A stretch of 64,000 bases of DNA from Apostichopus japonicus. Taxonomy: Eukaryota; Echinodermata; Holothuroidea; Aspidochirotida; Stichopodidae. Within the stretch, counting starts at the first letter, position 1. The number at the start of each line of letters is the position of its first letter. Both the position numbers and the translations under genes were made by a program. The notes beneath the pieces were generated by a model that had not been told where the DNA came from, searched no databases, and saw only the letters and a list, made by a program, of their open reading frames with translations. Shown here piece after piece: positions 63,447 to 64,000 of this stretch. Location of the stretch: positions 17,739,821 to 17,803,820 of the forward strand of contig NC_092578.1 in assembly GCF_037975245.1 (NCBI RefSeq). The letters run 5' to 3'.

Positions 63447-64000
63447 AGCCGTGCTCGCACTCACACCAAAGAAAGTTTTATTAGTACTCGTACTCATCCT
63501 GGTGTACTCGAACTTCAAGTCTGTTAAGTAAAATGACATACCCCTATAGCACGCAAGCGGTTCTTTTTGCTTGTATGCAAATTAACGTTCTGTATTAGTT
63601 TCATACGATTGTCTAAATGATTTTCGACTTGTTAACTTCATCCGTTAAATAACGAAACATGAAAAATTAGCAAAATACACGTATAAAATATATCCAATAA
63701 TTATCAAAATGCAAAAAAATAATCCATTTCTTTTTTGTACGTGTATGTTGGCTTTTGTGTACCGACTAATTAAAAAACTTATCACACAATAAAATAACAA
63801 TTGAAAACTGTTCTTTTTTTTTGAAATTGTCAATATTGTCCTTAATTGAATCTTCATAAATGATTCAAATTCCAATCTATGTCAATCAAACTTCTGGACA
63901 GTTCCCTCATCCCAATAATTCCAATTTGCAAAACTGAGTCGTAAATATCAAATTCTAGCTTCATCCTCAATATGCATGGTTTCAATAAATTAGAACGCAC
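63447..64000. other. Unique stretch to the window end
   Basis: AT-rich. TACTCGTACTC motifs continue to about 63515. No gene recognised. Confidence 0.45.

Overview
This looks like AT-rich, gene-poor nuclear DNA from an animal. The evidence is long (TA)n arrays, frequent runs of 8-17 G or C, GT-AG style splice signals, tRNA-derived SINEs, hAT-type non-autonomous DNA transposons and a fragment of a non-LTR retrotransposon. There are no operons, Shine-Dalgarno sites or closely packed reading frames, so it is not prokaryotic. A marine invertebrate deuterostome, perhaps an echinoderm, is my best guess from overall style. That is inference only; no marker gene settles it.

No complete gene is visible. 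The one convincing coding feature is a plus-strand first exon at 49442-49719. It has a good start context, an AT-hook, balanced base composition and a consensus splice donor, and the gene must continue to the right through a long intron. Weaker candidates are a minus-strand ATG exon or ORF at 28660-29076 with an NRF1-like site just upstream, a 36-nt minus-strand exon with strong splice signals at 61296-61331, and a 69-nt plus-strand exon at 60434-60502. Most open frames elsewhere are translations of (TA)n arrays or chance frames.

Layout. 1-6 kb: a diverged direct repeat, a roughly 300-bp foldback element, a 246-bp tandem duplication and a hAT-like MITE embedded in TA repeats. 8.9-17.7 kb: large (TA)n arrays, two copies of a tRNA-containing repeat (family 1) and an in-frame 33-bp minisatellite. 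19.9-28.2 kb: a SINE (family 2) with a perfect 17-bp target duplication, two local duplications and several microsatellites. 28.6-37 kb: sparse sequence with the candidate minus-strand exon. 37.6-46 kb: compound TA arrays and a hAT MITE with a perfect 8-bp target duplication. 47.2-47.8 kb: a 34-bp minisatellite with higher-order structure. 49.4 kb: the first exon. 52.9-55.3 kb: a decayed transposase-like frame, a 38-bp perfect palindrome and a three-copy 200-bp repeat. 57.3-57.8 kb: a third family 1 copy split by a 5'-truncated LINE with an 11-bp target duplication. 59.6-63.5 kb: a third SINE type, the second family 2 copy and an 11-bp minisatellite.

The window is mainly a record of retroposition, cut-and-paste MITE insertion and local tandem duplication. 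I see no self-contained new molecular system. The most informative points are the internal tRNA module of family 1, the link between its tail and (TA)n arrays, the nested LINE, the hendecad-coding minisatellite and the recurrent CAGGGAGTTGTT palindromes. All calls come from reading the sequence; no alignment or database search was run.
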